Assembly (NCBI GenBank): GCA_028278205.1
Contig: JANQES010000024.1
Coordinates: 1-38,045, forward strand
Direction: 5' to 3'
DNA from: Rhodothermales bacterium
GTDB lineage: Bacteria; Bacteroidota; Rhodothermia; Rhodothermales; Bin80
Length of the DNA: 38,045 bases
The stretch's first letter is position 1, and every line of letters begins with the position of its first letter. The position numbers and the translations under genes were made by a program. The notes beneath the pieces are model-generated. The model was not told the origin of the DNA. It did not search any database and was given only the letters and a program-made list of their open reading frames with translations. Of the stretch, positions 24,714 through 33,127 are shown in pieces.

Positions 24714-25286
24714 ATGGACAAGCTTTACGCGCCCCTCCTGCACGGCACGACAGTTGTCGGGGTTCGGTATGGGGGGAAAGTAGCGTTGGGCTCCGACGGC
24801 CAGGCCACGCTGGGAGCAACCGTGATGAAACACAAGGCGCAGAAAGTGCGCCGGCTTCACAACGGGAAGATCCTGGCCGGCTTCGCCGGAGCTACCGCCG
24901 ACGCCTTTACCTTGTTTGAACGGTTTGAAGAGAAGCTTCAACAATACGGGGGAAACGTAACGCGCTCGGCCGTCGAGTTGGCTAAAGACTGGCGGACGGA
25001 TCGTTACCTGCGGCGCCTGGAGGCGCTGCTGGCCGTCGGCGCCCCGGAACGGTTGTTGCTTATCAGCGGCAGCGGCGATGTCATCGAGCCTGATGACGAC
25101 ATTGTTGCTATCGGCTCGGGCGGGGCTTATGCCCTGGCCGCTGCTCGCGCTCTCGTGCATCATGCCGGCGGTTTGACGGCTAAGGCCATCGTTGAAGAAG
25201 CCTTGAACATTGCCGCCGACATTTGCATTTATACGAATCATTTTGCAACAGTGCTCGAAATTGATGCAGTCGATGCATCTGCTTAA
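24714..25286 (+). CDS. hslV: ATP-dependent protease subunit HslV
   Basis: 190 residues. It is the proteasome-like peptidase of the HslUV complex. The mature start is the threonine of HG|TTVVGVR: Thr12 is the nucleophile, preceded by an 11-residue propeptide ending His-Gly instead of a lone Met. The conserved [59 protein letters not shown] and ICIYTNHF are all present. hslU lies downstream but is separated by a NYN-domain gene. Confidence 0.96.
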   Translation: MDKLYAPLLHGTTVVGVRYGGKVALGSDGQATLGATVMKHKAQKVRRLHNGKILAGFAGATADAFTLFERFEEKLQQYGGNVTRSAVELAKDWRTDRYLRRLEALLAVGAPERLLLISGSGDVIEPDDDIVAIGSGGAYALAAARALVHHAGGLTAKAIVEEALNIAADICIYTNHFATVLEIDAVDASA

Positions 25287-25362
25287 CACGGCCATAAACG
25301 GACCCGTCCATACATGAGCGTTTTCGTTTTGCTCATAACATCAACCCTTTCAATTAACGACC

Positions 25363-26544
25363 ATGCTCTATTCAGCTGCTGAATCTGAAAAGTCGCGAAC
25401 CGCAGAACACCGTGCCGCTGTGTTCGTCGATTACGAGAATCTCTTCAGCCACCTTTATAGCCGGACCGGCCCGCGCGCCCGCCCGGACGAACTCATCAGC
25501 GAACTGCTCGATGAACTCAGACGGTACCTGCTCGAAGAAACGCGCACGCAGACGGCGATGATTACCGCCTATGCCGACTTCTCGGAGATGCACGGCAATG
25601 GGCAATACATCCAGCGCGGGCTTTACCTCCACGGCATCGAGCCGCGCTTTGTGCCGGCTTCGCTGCAACGCAACGCCGCCGAGATCCAACTCTGCGTCGA
25701 TGCCATCGAGGTGCTTTACAACCGTCCGGAGATTCGCACCATCGTCATCGTCACCGGCGACCGGCCTTATCTGCCGTTGGTGCAACAGTTCAAACGGCAC
25801 GGCTGCCGGGCGGTCATCGCCACGTTCATGCCGCCGCCGTCTACCGATCAGCTTCCCTACGTCGAAGACGACGTGTTTCTCAACGCGCACAACCTGCTCA
25901 GCGAAGGCTCGCGCCGGTCGTTGGCTTCGACGAGCGCCGTGCATCGGGGCACCAGTTCGTATTCGTCGGCCCCGGCGCCGTCGTATCCTACGGGCCGGCC
26001 CCATCCGGTTGAATACCGCGAGATCTCGCATTCGGGCGCGCTGCATGCCCTGGAGATCATCGAAGAACACTTCGGCCAATACGAAGAAGTTTACCTGACG
26101 CCGCTCTTGCGTAAACTCTCCGAATTGCTCGACGACGAACAGTACGACCCCAAGTCGCTCATCAGCGAACTCGAAGACGCCGGCGCCGTCTGGCTGGAAA
26201 AACGACGCGGCTTCCCCTACGATTATACGGTGCTCATCATCGACACCGACCACCCGGACGTCTCGTCGATCCAAAAGCGCATCTATCGGGCCGAGCCGAG
26301 CGAAGCGGCGCCGGCCTATACAGAAGGCTACGCGGAGAAGTATCCGGAAGAGCAGAAATATCCGGAAGATGAAGCGTATCAGGACGACGGCTATGACGAA
26401 GAATACGGCGACGACTACGGGGAAGAAGAAGCATATTCGACCAGCGCCGTGGCCGAGGCAGAAGAAGCCGAAGAAGACTATGCCGAGGATTACGTCGATG
26501 CCGAGGATTACGTCGACGCTGAGGAAGAAGACGAAGAACGATAG
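25363..26544 (+). CDS. NYN-domain protein (LabA/DUF88-like) with C-terminal winged-helix-like region and acidic tail
   Basis: 393 residues. The N-terminal ~150 residues are a NYN (PIN-like) nuclease fold: Asp23 ([11 protein letters not shown]), Asp113 ([11 protein letters not shown]) and Asp133 ([14 protein letters not shown]). Where most family members have GDxDF, this one reads GDRPYLPL, so one acidic residue is replaced and activity is uncertain. Residues about 225-300 ([40 protein letters not shown]) look like a small winged helix of OST-HTH/LOTUS type, an RNA-binding module. The last ~75 residues are Glu/Asp/Tyr-rich with a tandem EDYVDA repeat. RNA binding or cleavage is a reasonable family inference. 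Its position between hslV and hslU is unusual. Confidence 0.82.
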   Translation: MLYSAAESEKSRTAEHRAAVFVDYENLFSHLYSRTGPRARPDELISELLDELRRYLLEETRTQTAMITAYADFSEMHGNGQYIQRGLYLHGIEPRFVPASLQRNAAEIQLCVDAIEVLYNRPEIRTIVIVTGDRPYLPLVQQFKRHGCRAVIATFMPPPSTDQLPYVEDDVFLNAHNLLSEGSRRSLASTSAVHRGTSSYSSAPAPSYPTGRPHPVEYREISHSGALHALEIIEEHFGQYEEVYLTPLLRKLSELLDDEQYDPKSLISELEDAGAVWLEKRRGFPYDYTVLIIDTDHPDVSSIQKRIYRAEPSEAAPAYTEGYAEKYPEEQKYPEDEAYQDDGYDEEYGDDYGEEEAYSTSAVAEAEEAEEDYAEDYVDAEDYVDAEEEDEER

Positions 26545-26564
26545 CGCTGCGTAGACGCGCGTAT

Positions 26565-26624
26565 GAACCGGAGAGTCGGAGAGTCGGGAAAAAAGCACGT
26601 TCCGACTCTCCGACTCTCCGGTTC
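26565..26624. repeat. 25-bp hairpin of GAGAGTCG words
   Basis: 26565-26590 (GAACCGGAGAGTCGG, one more GAGAGTCGG word, then GAA) pairs with 26600-26624, with one bulged base. The loop is about 9 bases. It lies between the NYN stop and hslU. It is one of the most perfect word-repeat hairpins in the window and lacks a T-run. Confidence 0.9.
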
Positions 26625-26672
26625 ATAGAACGGGCTCCCCCAACGAAATGTACGCGAAGTACCTTTCCCATT

Positions 26673-28097
26673 ATGCACGCCGAGCTGACGCCTCGCGAGA
26701 TCGTCGCGGAGCTAGATAAATATATCATTGGTCAAGACGAGGCAAAGCGCACCGTCGCTATTGCCCTGCGTAATCGGTGGCGTCGTCAGAATGCGCCTGC
26801 TGAGATGCAGGACGAGATCATGCCCAGCAATATCATCATGATCGGTCCGACGGGCGTGGGAAAAACAGAGATTGCCCGGCGCCTGGCGCGGCTGGCCGAT
26901 GCGCCTTTCATCAAGGTAGAGGCCACGAAATTCACCGAAGTCGGCTACGTGGGCCGCGACGTCGATAGCATGATCCGCGATCTGACGGACATCGGCGTCA
27001 ACATGGTGCGCGAAGAACATCAGGCCGGGGTGCAAGAACGCGCCCGCGAGCTGGCCGAAGAACGCATCCTCGACGCCCTGCTGCCCGACTCGACCCCGCA
27101 AAAAAAAGCGCCGCAACTGGTACCGGGACCCGGCTTCGTCATGTCTTCGCCCGATGACGACGAGGCCGGCGAAGACGGCGCCGCAGACACCGCAGACAGC
27201 CAGGCCCGCCGCGAACGCACACGCGCCAAATTCCGCGACATGCTGCGCAACGGCTCGCTCGACGACCGCGAGATCGAGGTCGATGTGGCCACCGACCAGT
27301 CGCCCATGTTGCAAGTCTTCGGGCCGATGGGGCTCGAAGAAATGGGGATGAACATTCAGGATCTCTTTGGCAACCTCGGCCCCAAGCGCAGCAAAAAGCG
27401 CCGCGTGAAGGTGCAGGAAGCCCTCGAAATACTGACCAAAGAGGAAGCGCACAAACTCATCGATATGGACAAAGTCACGCAGGAGGCGCTCGACCGCGTT
27501 CAGCAATCCGGCATTGTCTTTATCGACGAGATCGACAAAGTAGCCGCCCGCACGGCCAGCAACCGGAGCGGCCCTGATGTCTCGCGCGAAGGCGTCCAAC
27601 GAGACCTGCTGCCCATCGTCGAAGGATCGAACGTGACGACGAAGTACGGCATGGTCCGCACCGACCATATCCTCTTCGTCGCCAGCGGCGCCTTTCACGT
27701 CTCCAAACCCAGCGACCTCATCCCCGAAATGCAAGGCCGCTTCCCGATTCGCGTCGAACTGCGAAGTCTCAACGAGGAAGACTTCTACAAAATCCTCACG
27801 CAGCCCAAGAACGCGCTGCTCAAGCAGTACCAGGCGCTGCTGCAAGCCGAATCCGTCAAAATCTCGTTCACGGATGAGGCCGTCCGCGAGATCGCCCGCA
27901 CGGCGGCGCAGGTCAACAGCGAGGTGGAAAACATCGGCGCGCGTCGTCTCCAGACGATCATGACTACGCTGCTCGAAGACATCCTCTTCGAAGCCGACGG
28001 CTCCGGCCCCAAAAAGCTCAAGGTCGATGCCGATATGGTCGGCGAGAAGCTGCACAGCATCATCGAAAACCGCGACTTGAGCCAGTACATTCTTTAA
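26673..28097 (+). CDS. hslU: ATP-dependent protease ATPase subunit HslU
   Basis: 474 residues. This AAA+ unfoldase feeds substrates to HslV. The N-terminus ([20 protein letters not shown]), Walker A (GPTGVGKTE, about 58-66), pore loop (GYVGRDV), a long I-domain (about 110-250), Walker B ([12 protein letters not shown]), sensor regions and the characteristic C-terminus (DLSQYIL), which docks into HslV, are present. The start is ATG 26673 after the hairpin at 26565-26624. Confidence 0.97.
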   Translation: MHAELTPREIVAELDKYIIGQDEAKRTVAIALRNRWRRQNAPAEMQDEIMPSNIIMIGPTGVGKTEIARRLARLADAPFIKVEATKFTEVGYVGRDVDSMIRDLTDIGVNMVREEHQAGVQERARELAEERILDALLPDSTPQKKAPQLVPGPGFVMSSPDDDEAGEDGAADTADSQARRERTRAKFRDMLRNGSLDDREIEVDVATDQSPMLQVFGPMGLEEMGMNIQDLFGNLGPKRSKKRRVKVQEALEILTKEEAHKLIDMDKVTQEALDRVQQSGIVFIDEIDKVAARTASNRSGPDVSREGVQRDLLPIVEGSNVTTKYGMVRTDHILFVASGAFHVSKPSDLIPEMQGRFPIRVELRSLNEEDFYKILTQPKNALLKQYQALLQAESVKISFTDEAVREIARTAAQVNSEVENIGARRLQTIMTTLLEDILFEADGSGPKKLKVDADMVGEKLHSIIENRDLSQYIL

Positions 28098-28118
28098 TTT
28101 TTTCTGGCGAAAAAATTA
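28096..28118 (+). terminator. AT-rich hairpin at the hslU stop
   Basis: AATTTTTTC (28097-28105) and GAAAAAATT (28110-28118) form a 9-bp stem with a 4-base loop at the hslU stop. It is too AT-rich for certainty and lies 9 bases before the next start. It may reduce read-through or hide that start. Confidence 0.45.
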
Positions 28119-28126
28119 AAAACGGC

Positions 28127-29092
28127 TTGGACTTCAAGACGAGCATCCATCCTCTCGACGACGAGGCAGCCCAGGAACGATGGCGGGCGCTGTGGGAGAC
28201 TTCTCCGCAGCGCTCTTCTTTTTCGTCGCTGCCGTATGCGCAGGCGGCAGCCGAGGCGTTCGGGCTGCGGTGCGAGATGCATCTGGTGAGCACCGCAGAA
28301 CGTGATGAAGCCGGCGCGCTGGTCTACTGGCGCAAGCGCGGGCCGTACCGGCAGGGTGTCATTCCCCCCTTCACCCAGTACTCGCCCGTCGTGCTGCGGA
28401 CGCCGCCGCCGGAGGCCGAGGTCCACGCACGGCGTTCGGCGTTCGAGGCACTCTTGACGGCCCTGGAGTCACATTTCGCTCTTCTTTCTTTTTTCATTGC
28501 AATAACGGATATACGCCCGGCGCAGTGGCGAGGCTGGCGCGTCGAGCCGCTCTACACCTACCGCCTCTCGCTCACAGACGACGACCTGATGCAAAGCTGG
28601 TCGAGCGCCACCCGGCGTACGTTTCGCAAACACAGCGCAGCCTATCGCGTCGAAGAACAGCCAGACGCTGCGGCGATCATCGATCAATGCGCCGAGAGCT
28701 ACCGGCGGCATGGTCGCGCCTTCCCCGCCGACCCCGCCCGCCTTCACCCCCTCGTCGAAACGCTGCGCGAGAAAGGCCAGGTCCGCCTCTTCACGGCTAC
28801 CCATGCCAACGGCACTGCCCCCGATGGCGGCCTCGCCGTCTTGCATGATGGACAAACCGCCCACTACTGGATTGCCGGCAGCGTCCCCGGCCCGGCCATG
28901 ACGGTGCTGCTGGGCCACACGCTGCCCCACCTCCGCGACGCCGGCCTCCAAACGTTCGACTTCGTCGGCGCCAACACGCCGTCCATCGCCGAGTTTAAGC
29001 GCCACTTCGGCCCCACCCTGACGCCGTACTTTCACCTTCAAAAGATCACCCGCCCGGAATTACGGCTGCTTCATCGTTTGCGAAGAGGGTAG
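28127..29092 (+). CDS. FemAB/GNAT-like acyltransferase
   Basis: 321 residues from TTG 28127; no ATG precedes the conserved part. The layout fits the GNAT_6/FemAB-like family (PF13480): an N-terminal half with WETSPQRSSFSSLPYAQAAA and PPFTQYSPVV, a middle strand YTYRLSL followed by SATRRTFRKH, and a C-terminal half with VRLFTATHANG, GLAVLHDGQTAHYWIAGS and FDFVGANTPSIAEFKRHFGP. Such proteins transfer acyl or aminoacyl groups during wall or capsule synthesis. The next two genes encode membrane proteins of surface-glycan type, which fits, but the substrate is unknown. Confidence 0.82.
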   Translation: MDFKTSIHPLDDEAAQERWRALWETSPQRSSFSSLPYAQAAAEAFGLRCEMHLVSTAERDEAGALVYWRKRGPYRQGVIPPFTQYSPVVLRTPPPEAEVHARRSAFEALLTALESHFALLSFFIAITDIRPAQWRGWRVEPLYTYRLSLTDDDLMQSWSSATRRTFRKHSAAYRVEEQPDAAAIIDQCAESYRRHGRAFPADPARLHPLVETLREKGQVRLFTATHANGTAPDGGLAVLHDGQTAHYWIAGSVPGPAMTVLLGHTLPHLRDAGLQTFDFVGANTPSIAEFKRHFGPTLTPYFHLQKITRPELRLLHRLRRG

Positions 29093-29096
29093 GACC

Positions 29097-29266
29097 ATTT
29101 TGGATTTTAGATTTTGGATTTTGACACGAGCCGTAGGCGACTGACGAAGTAATTGGTAGATTGCCGTGTCGTCAACTGTGCTCATACCAACACGCGAAGC
29201 TTTCTCATTTAGCGGGCCGCTTTTCAAAACATGCAATCCAAAATCCAAAATCCAAAATCTAAAATC
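29097..29266. repeat. Long-range inverted repeat of TTTTGGA words
   Basis: Left arm about 29097-29124, right arm about 29236-29266; 21 bp pair perfectly (29103-29123 with 29246-29266). The word is the same as at 13928-14201. The left arm begins five bases after a stop codon. The right arm lies inside the next gene, whose ATG is at 29231, and encodes about its first 12 residues. Confidence 0.88.
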
Positions 29267-30847
29267 AGCATCCTGCTGGCAGCGCTGCTGCTCTACGTGC
29301 TGCGGTTTGGGTATGACTACGGCCTCAGCGATCAGGATGAATTTCTCCCCTACCTGCTCCACCGTCTCGACGCCTCGGTGCTGGCGCAGGATTGGTTCGT
29401 TGCCGGGCAAGCCACAGTCTTCAGCATCCGCGCGTATTTCGTGACGATGCTCCAGGTTCTGGCGCAGGTGATGCCCATCTGGCTGGCCGTCCTTGGGGTA
29501 TACGTCGCCGTCTGGTTGGCGACGGCAGGGGCCGTCTATGCGCTCGGCCAGCACATCACGGACAACCGTCTCGCCGCTGCCGGTGCCGTAGTCATCGCCC
29601 TCGTTTTGACACCCCAGTGGACGCTCGGCGGCAACGACCTCGTCCATTCGATGCTGGTGCCGAGCATGCTGGGCTGGGCGCTGGGCCTCTGGGGTCTCGT
29701 CTTCTTCCTGCGCCGGCAGACCGTACGCGCCGCGCTGCTCGCCGGCCTGGCGACGTGGATCCAGGCCCTCATCGGCCTTCAACTGGCCGGGCTGCTGGGG
29801 ATGATCTTGCTGTGGCGGCTGGCGCGCGGCGAAGCGCCCCTCCGCCCGCTGCTCGTTTTCGCCGGGGTGTACGGGCTGGCGGCGCTGCCTGCGCTGGGGC
29901 CGCTCGTCTATCAGCAACTGGCCGGAGCCGCGCCGGTTGCTGCCGAGGGTACGCCGTCGTTGTTCTACATTCTGGCACAATTTCGCGCGCCGCATCATTA
30001 CCTCTTCTTTTCGTTTCCGCCGCGCTCGCTGGTTCGTTTTGGCATGCTGGTGGTGTTGGGCGTGATCGGCTTCGTGCTCCTTGCCCGGCGCCGGCGCTTA
30101 CATCATCGCGTTTTTTTAATACGGTCGATGACCTGCATTGCGGGCCTGTGCCTCGTGGCTTTTGTCTGCACCGAGATCGTCCCCGTGCCGTTTGTGGCCT
30201 TTTTGCAATTTTTCAAGACGACGGTGCTAGCGAAGCTTTTGGCGGTGATTGTGATCTGCGGCGCCGCCGTCGCGTGGCTGCCCGATGCCCTCACCCGCCC
30301 GTTCGAACGCCTGATGGATTTATCAGCGTGGGGCCTGGGAGCGGTTTTGTTGCTCTGGGCATTGATGATCGGCAGCATCGGTCTGGGCGTCGATGCCGCG
30401 CGGGCTAAGATTGGCCCCTTTGTACATGAAGGCACTGCGATAGCGCAGGTCGAGCGGTGGGCGAAGACCGAGACGCCGCGCGAGGCCGTCTTTGCCGTCC
30501 CGCCGTCGTGGTCGGGCTTTCGGAGCCGGGCGCAACGCGCCATCGTCGTCAACTTCAAAGCCTTCCCCTACCGCGACAGCCTCAACGCGGTGTGGTTCGA
30601 ACGATTGACGACGCTGGCCCCGATTACCCTCCCCGACCAGGGCAGCCCCGCCCTCTCAGACAGCCTCGACGCCGCTTTCATGCGGCAGCCGGCTCCAGGA
30701 CTGCGCCGCCTCGCCGGTCAGTATCCGTTCGATTACGTCGCGCGCAACCGCCCCCTGCCGCCGGCCTCGCCGGCCTTCGAAACCGCCTTTACGGCGGGCG
30801 ATTGGATCGTTTACAAGATCGATCCCATAACCGGGCCTGCTGAATGA
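29231..30847 (+). CDS. Polytopic membrane protein, DUF6798-like
   Basis: 538 residues with about ten membrane segments and a C-terminal extracytoplasmic part (AKTETPREAVFAVPPSWSGF, RAIVVNFKAFPYRD). The architecture resembles DUF6798 proteins and glycosyltransferase-C-like membrane enzymes. An N-terminal loop with DQDEFLPYLLHRL could hold acidic active-site residues, but I assign no reaction. The first 12 residues (MQSKIQNPKSKI) come from the repeat arm, and no other start exists before the first membrane segment. The stop overlaps the flippase start (ATGA), implying co-translation and a shared role in surface-polysaccharide work. Confidence 0.78.
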   Translation: MQSKIQNPKSKISILLAALLLYVLRFGYDYGLSDQDEFLPYLLHRLDASVLAQDWFVAGQATVFSIRAYFVTMLQVLAQVMPIWLAVLGVYVAVWLATAGAVYALGQHITDNRLAAAGAVVIALVLTPQWTLGGNDLVHSMLVPSMLGWALGLWGLVFFLRRQTVRAALLAGLATWIQALIGLQLAGLLGMILLWRLARGEAPLRPLLVFAGVYGLAALPALGPLVYQQLAGAAPVAAEGTPSLFYILAQFRAPHHYLFFSFPPRSLVRFGMLVVLGVIGFVLLARRRRLHHRVFLIRSMTCIAGLCLVAFVCTEIVPVPFVAFLQFFKTTVLAKLLAVIVICGAAVAWLPDALTRPFERLMDLSAWGLGAVLLLWALMIGSIGLGVDAARAKIGPFVHEGTAIAQVERWAKTETPREAVFAVPPSWSGFRSRAQRAIVVNFKAFPYRDSLNAVWFERLTTLAPITLPDQGSPALSDSLDAAFMRQPAPGLRRLAGQYPFDYVARNRPLPPASPAFETAFTAGDWIVYKIDPITGPAE

Positions 30848-32316
30848 GAGACCGCCTGCGCATCTGGCTCAACCAGCTCTTTTCGACCGACGGCTTTCGC
30901 GGTCCGGTGCTGACGTTGCTCTCCGGCACGACGGTGGTGCTGGCGCTTTCGTATCTGGCGCAGCCCATCATCACACGCCTCTACCTGCCCGACGAGTTCG
31001 GCGTGGCCGGCTACTTCGTGGCGACGATGACGGTGCTGATTTCATTCACGTCGCTGCGCTACGAAGACGCGCTGATGCTGCCCGACGATGACGAAGAAGC
31101 CGCCGTCGTGGCGTGGCTGGCGCTAGCGGTGCTGGCAGGCTTCACCGTCGTGATCAGCATCCTGACGATCTGGCGCGAGCCGATTGCAGACATGCTCAGG
31201 ATGACCGGCGTCGGCCCCTTTCTGATATGGGTGCCGCCCGCCTTGCTGGCGATGCGCATCGGCAAAGTGGCCGAGTTGTGGTTGATCCGCGCCAAACGAT
31301 TCCGCCACGTCACCGGCGGCCAGGTTGCCGGCACCACGACGATGGTGACGACGCGCATCGGCGTGGGCCTGCCGCCGATCAATGCCGGCGCGGGCGGTCT
31401 CATCGGCGGCTTCCTGGCCGGGCACACGGTGACGATGCTGGTGCTGGCCGGGTCGGCGTTGCGGCATAGCAGGCGTCTTTTCGTCCAGGCGTTTAGCTGG
31501 TCGCGCATCGCGAAGGCGGCGCGGCGCTACCGGCGTTTTCCGCTATTTTCGACGCCCTCGGCGCTCATCGGCGCGCTCATCGTCCGGCTTCCTGTTTTTC
31601 TGCTGCCGGTGTATTTCGACGAAACCATCGTCGGTCTTTTCATTCTGACGTTCAACGTCCTGTCGATTCCGCTGAGCCACGTCGGCAGCGCGATAGCCCG
31701 TGTCTTTTTCATCCACGCCGCCGAAGCCCATCGCGACGAACGCCTGTCCGAAGTCAGCGAAATCGTCCACAAACGGCTGGTGATGCTGGGCTTTTTCCCG
31801 ACGATTGCGCTGCTGCTGACCGGCCCCGACGTGTTCGACGTGGTCTTCGGATCGGACTGGCGCGAGGCCGGTGTCTACGTTCAATACGTCGGGCCGTGGC
31901 TGTTCCTCGGCGCCGTCGCCTCGCCCCTGACGCGGCTCTTCGACGTGCTCGAACGCCAGCGGATGGATTTCGGAACGAGTATCCTGATGTTCGTCGTGAT
32001 GACGGCAGCCCTGGTCATCGGCGGTCGCACCGGCGACGTGACGACGACGCTGCTTTTGCTCGGCAGCGCGGGCGCGGGCGTGCGGCTGATCCAACTCGCC
32101 GTGCTGTTGCGCCTGGCGCGTGTGCCTTACCGCGCCGCCCTCGGCGCCTATGGCCGCTACTTCCTGTTCAGCCTGCCCGGCCTCGCCCTCATCGCCGGCG
32201 CGTTGTGGTTGGATTCCGCCTGGATCACCACCATCGCCGCCGCCGTCGCCGGGTTGATCTACGCGGGGCTTGTTTTGTGGAAGGATAAGCTGCTGGCGCT
32301 CCGGCCTGAGGAGTAG
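30844..32316 (+). CDS. Polysaccharide flippase (Wzx/MOP family)
   Basis: 490 residues with about 12-14 membrane segments. The opening TLLSGTTVVLALSYLAQPII, TRLYLPDEFGVAGYFVATMT and the later AKAARRYRRFPLFSTPSALI are typical of oligosaccharide flippases in polysaccharide gene clusters. It moves lipid-linked glycans across the inner membrane. The 4-base overlap with the preceding gene suggests coupling. The exact glycan is unknown and no glycosyltransferase gene lies beside it. Confidence 0.9.
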   Translation: MRDRLRIWLNQLFSTDGFRGPVLTLLSGTTVVLALSYLAQPIITRLYLPDEFGVAGYFVATMTVLISFTSLRYEDALMLPDDDEEAAVVAWLALAVLAGFTVVISILTIWREPIADMLRMTGVGPFLIWVPPALLAMRIGKVAELWLIRAKRFRHVTGGQVAGTTTMVTTRIGVGLPPINAGAGGLIGGFLAGHTVTMLVLAGSALRHSRRLFVQAFSWSRIAKAARRYRRFPLFSTPSALIGALIVRLPVFLLPVYFDETIVGLFILTFNVLSIPLSHVGSAIARVFFIHAAEAHRDERLSEVSEIVHKRLVMLGFFPTIALLLTGPDVFDVVFGSDWREAGVYVQYVGPWLFLGAVASPLTRLFDVLERQRMDFGTSILMFVVMTAALVIGGRTGDVTTTLLLLGSAGAGVRLIQLAVLLRLARVPYRAALGAYGRYFLFSLPGLALIAGALWLDSAWITTIAAAVAGLIYAGLVLWKDKLLALRPEE

Positions 32317-32349
32317 GTCGAGAGGGAGAAAGGGGGAAAGGGGGATTTT

Positions 32350-32441
32350 TTGAATGATGAATATCGAACAAGGAATGTCGGATTTCGAAGTTCCAGATCC
32401 TTCATCATTCGGAAATCCTTGTTCGATATTCATCATTCAAT
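32350..32441. repeat. 25-bp hairpin of GAATGATGAATATCGAAC
   Basis: The stretch starting TTGAATGATGAATATCGAAC (32350) is matched by the inverse ending GTTCGATATTCATCATTCAA (32441): 25 bp perfect, with a ~40-base loop. It sits inside the G-rich outer arms in the flippase downstream gap. Confidence 0.88.
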
Positions 32442-32457
32442 TGGTGTCTTTCAAGAA

Positions 32458-32695
32458 GCCCCGTAGGGTCGGCCTGTTTGTAGCACAAAGCTTTAAAAAA
32501 TAATAAGCTCCCCCCGCCTTCGCGGGGGCAGGCTCCGGAGCGACCTGTTCAAAAGAATCCGCTGCATCGGCGCTGAACAGGTCGCCCTTACGGGGCTCAT
32601 TTTTAGGTACGGGCCGTTTCTACAAACAGGCCGCCCCTACGGGGCTTGTTCTTTTTTTGGATACTTGGACCTACAAACAGGTCGTCCCTACGGGA
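32458..32695. repeat. CCCGTAGGG-family repeat cluster 3
   Basis: At least four units: CCCCGTAGGGTCGGCCTGTTTGTAG at about 32459-32483 (quoted over two words, CCCCGTAGGG and CCTGTTTGTAG), the long hairpin 32531-32597 with core AAAAGAATCCGCTGCATCGG, an inverse unit at about 32620-32645 and another at about 32671-32695. One unit is interrupted by a CCCCCGC/GCGGGGG hairpin (32511-32528). The 383-base gap 32317-32699 contains repeats only. Confidence 0.88.
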
Positions 32696-32699
32696 CTTT

Positions 32700-33125
32700 T
32701 CACCCACTCTCCCTCTCCCCCTTTCTCCCCGAACCGCGCCGAGGAATGACCAACAGCATCCCCACGTAAGCGCACGCCAACGCGATCATCACCAACCCGC
32801 CCCAGAACGACACCGGCAACAGGTACGACGCATTGCTCCCATCGGTGGCGATGAGATAGACCCACTCGTCGAGCGCCAGACTTAGCCCCACGCCGAAGAC
32901 GACGGCGGCGGCATCCAGCCACCGGCTCTCACCCCGAAACAACGTCAGCGGCAGCCCGCCCACGGTGATCAGCAGCAGGCCGGTGAAGAGGTGATGGATG
33001 TTATAGCCGGCAACGTTGAAATCGGCGTTGGGCGTGATGAAGAGCCACAGGCGCAGCAGCACGAACGGCACCACGAGCGCGCCGAGCACGAGGAGGATGC
33101 GACGTTTATGGATGGCTTCGCTCAT
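32700..33125 (-). CDS. Small integral membrane protein, unknown family
   Basis: 141 residues with four predicted membrane segments (about 10-30, 42-62, 70-90 and 105-128). Conserved-looking features are HHLFTGLLL, SLALDEWVYLIATDG and SFWGGLVMI. I do not recognise the family. Its start is 2 bases after the FRG-gene stop (TGA-TC-ATG), so translation of the two is probably coupled. The last ~9 residues (GRKGERESG) are encoded by a repeat arm and are unlikely to be part of the ancestral protein. Confidence 0.75.
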   Translation of the reverse strand: MSEAIHKRRILLVLGALVVPFVLLRLWLFITPNADFNVAGYNIHHLFTGLLLITVGGLPLTLFRGESRWLDAAAVVFGVGLSLALDEWVYLIATDGSNASYLLPVSFWGGLVMIALACAYVGMLLVIPRRGSGRKGERESG

Positions 33126-33127
33126 GA

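Larger units (their letters stand above)
32320..32732. repeat. G-rich outer inverted arms enclosing a whole repeat block
   Basis: GGGAGAAAGGGGGA (32324-32337) and TCCCCCTTTCTCCC (32716-32729) are perfect inverse copies about 380 bases apart. Between them lie the 25-bp hairpin at 32350-32441 and the CCCGTAGGG cluster. The left arm starts four bases after the flippase stop. The right arm lies in the 3' end of the minus-strand gene 32700-33125 and encodes its last ~9 residues. Confidence 0.75.

Noticed and set aside
26712..28055. 447-codon minus-strand frame opposite hslU
   Set aside because: Antisense shadow of a complete hslU.
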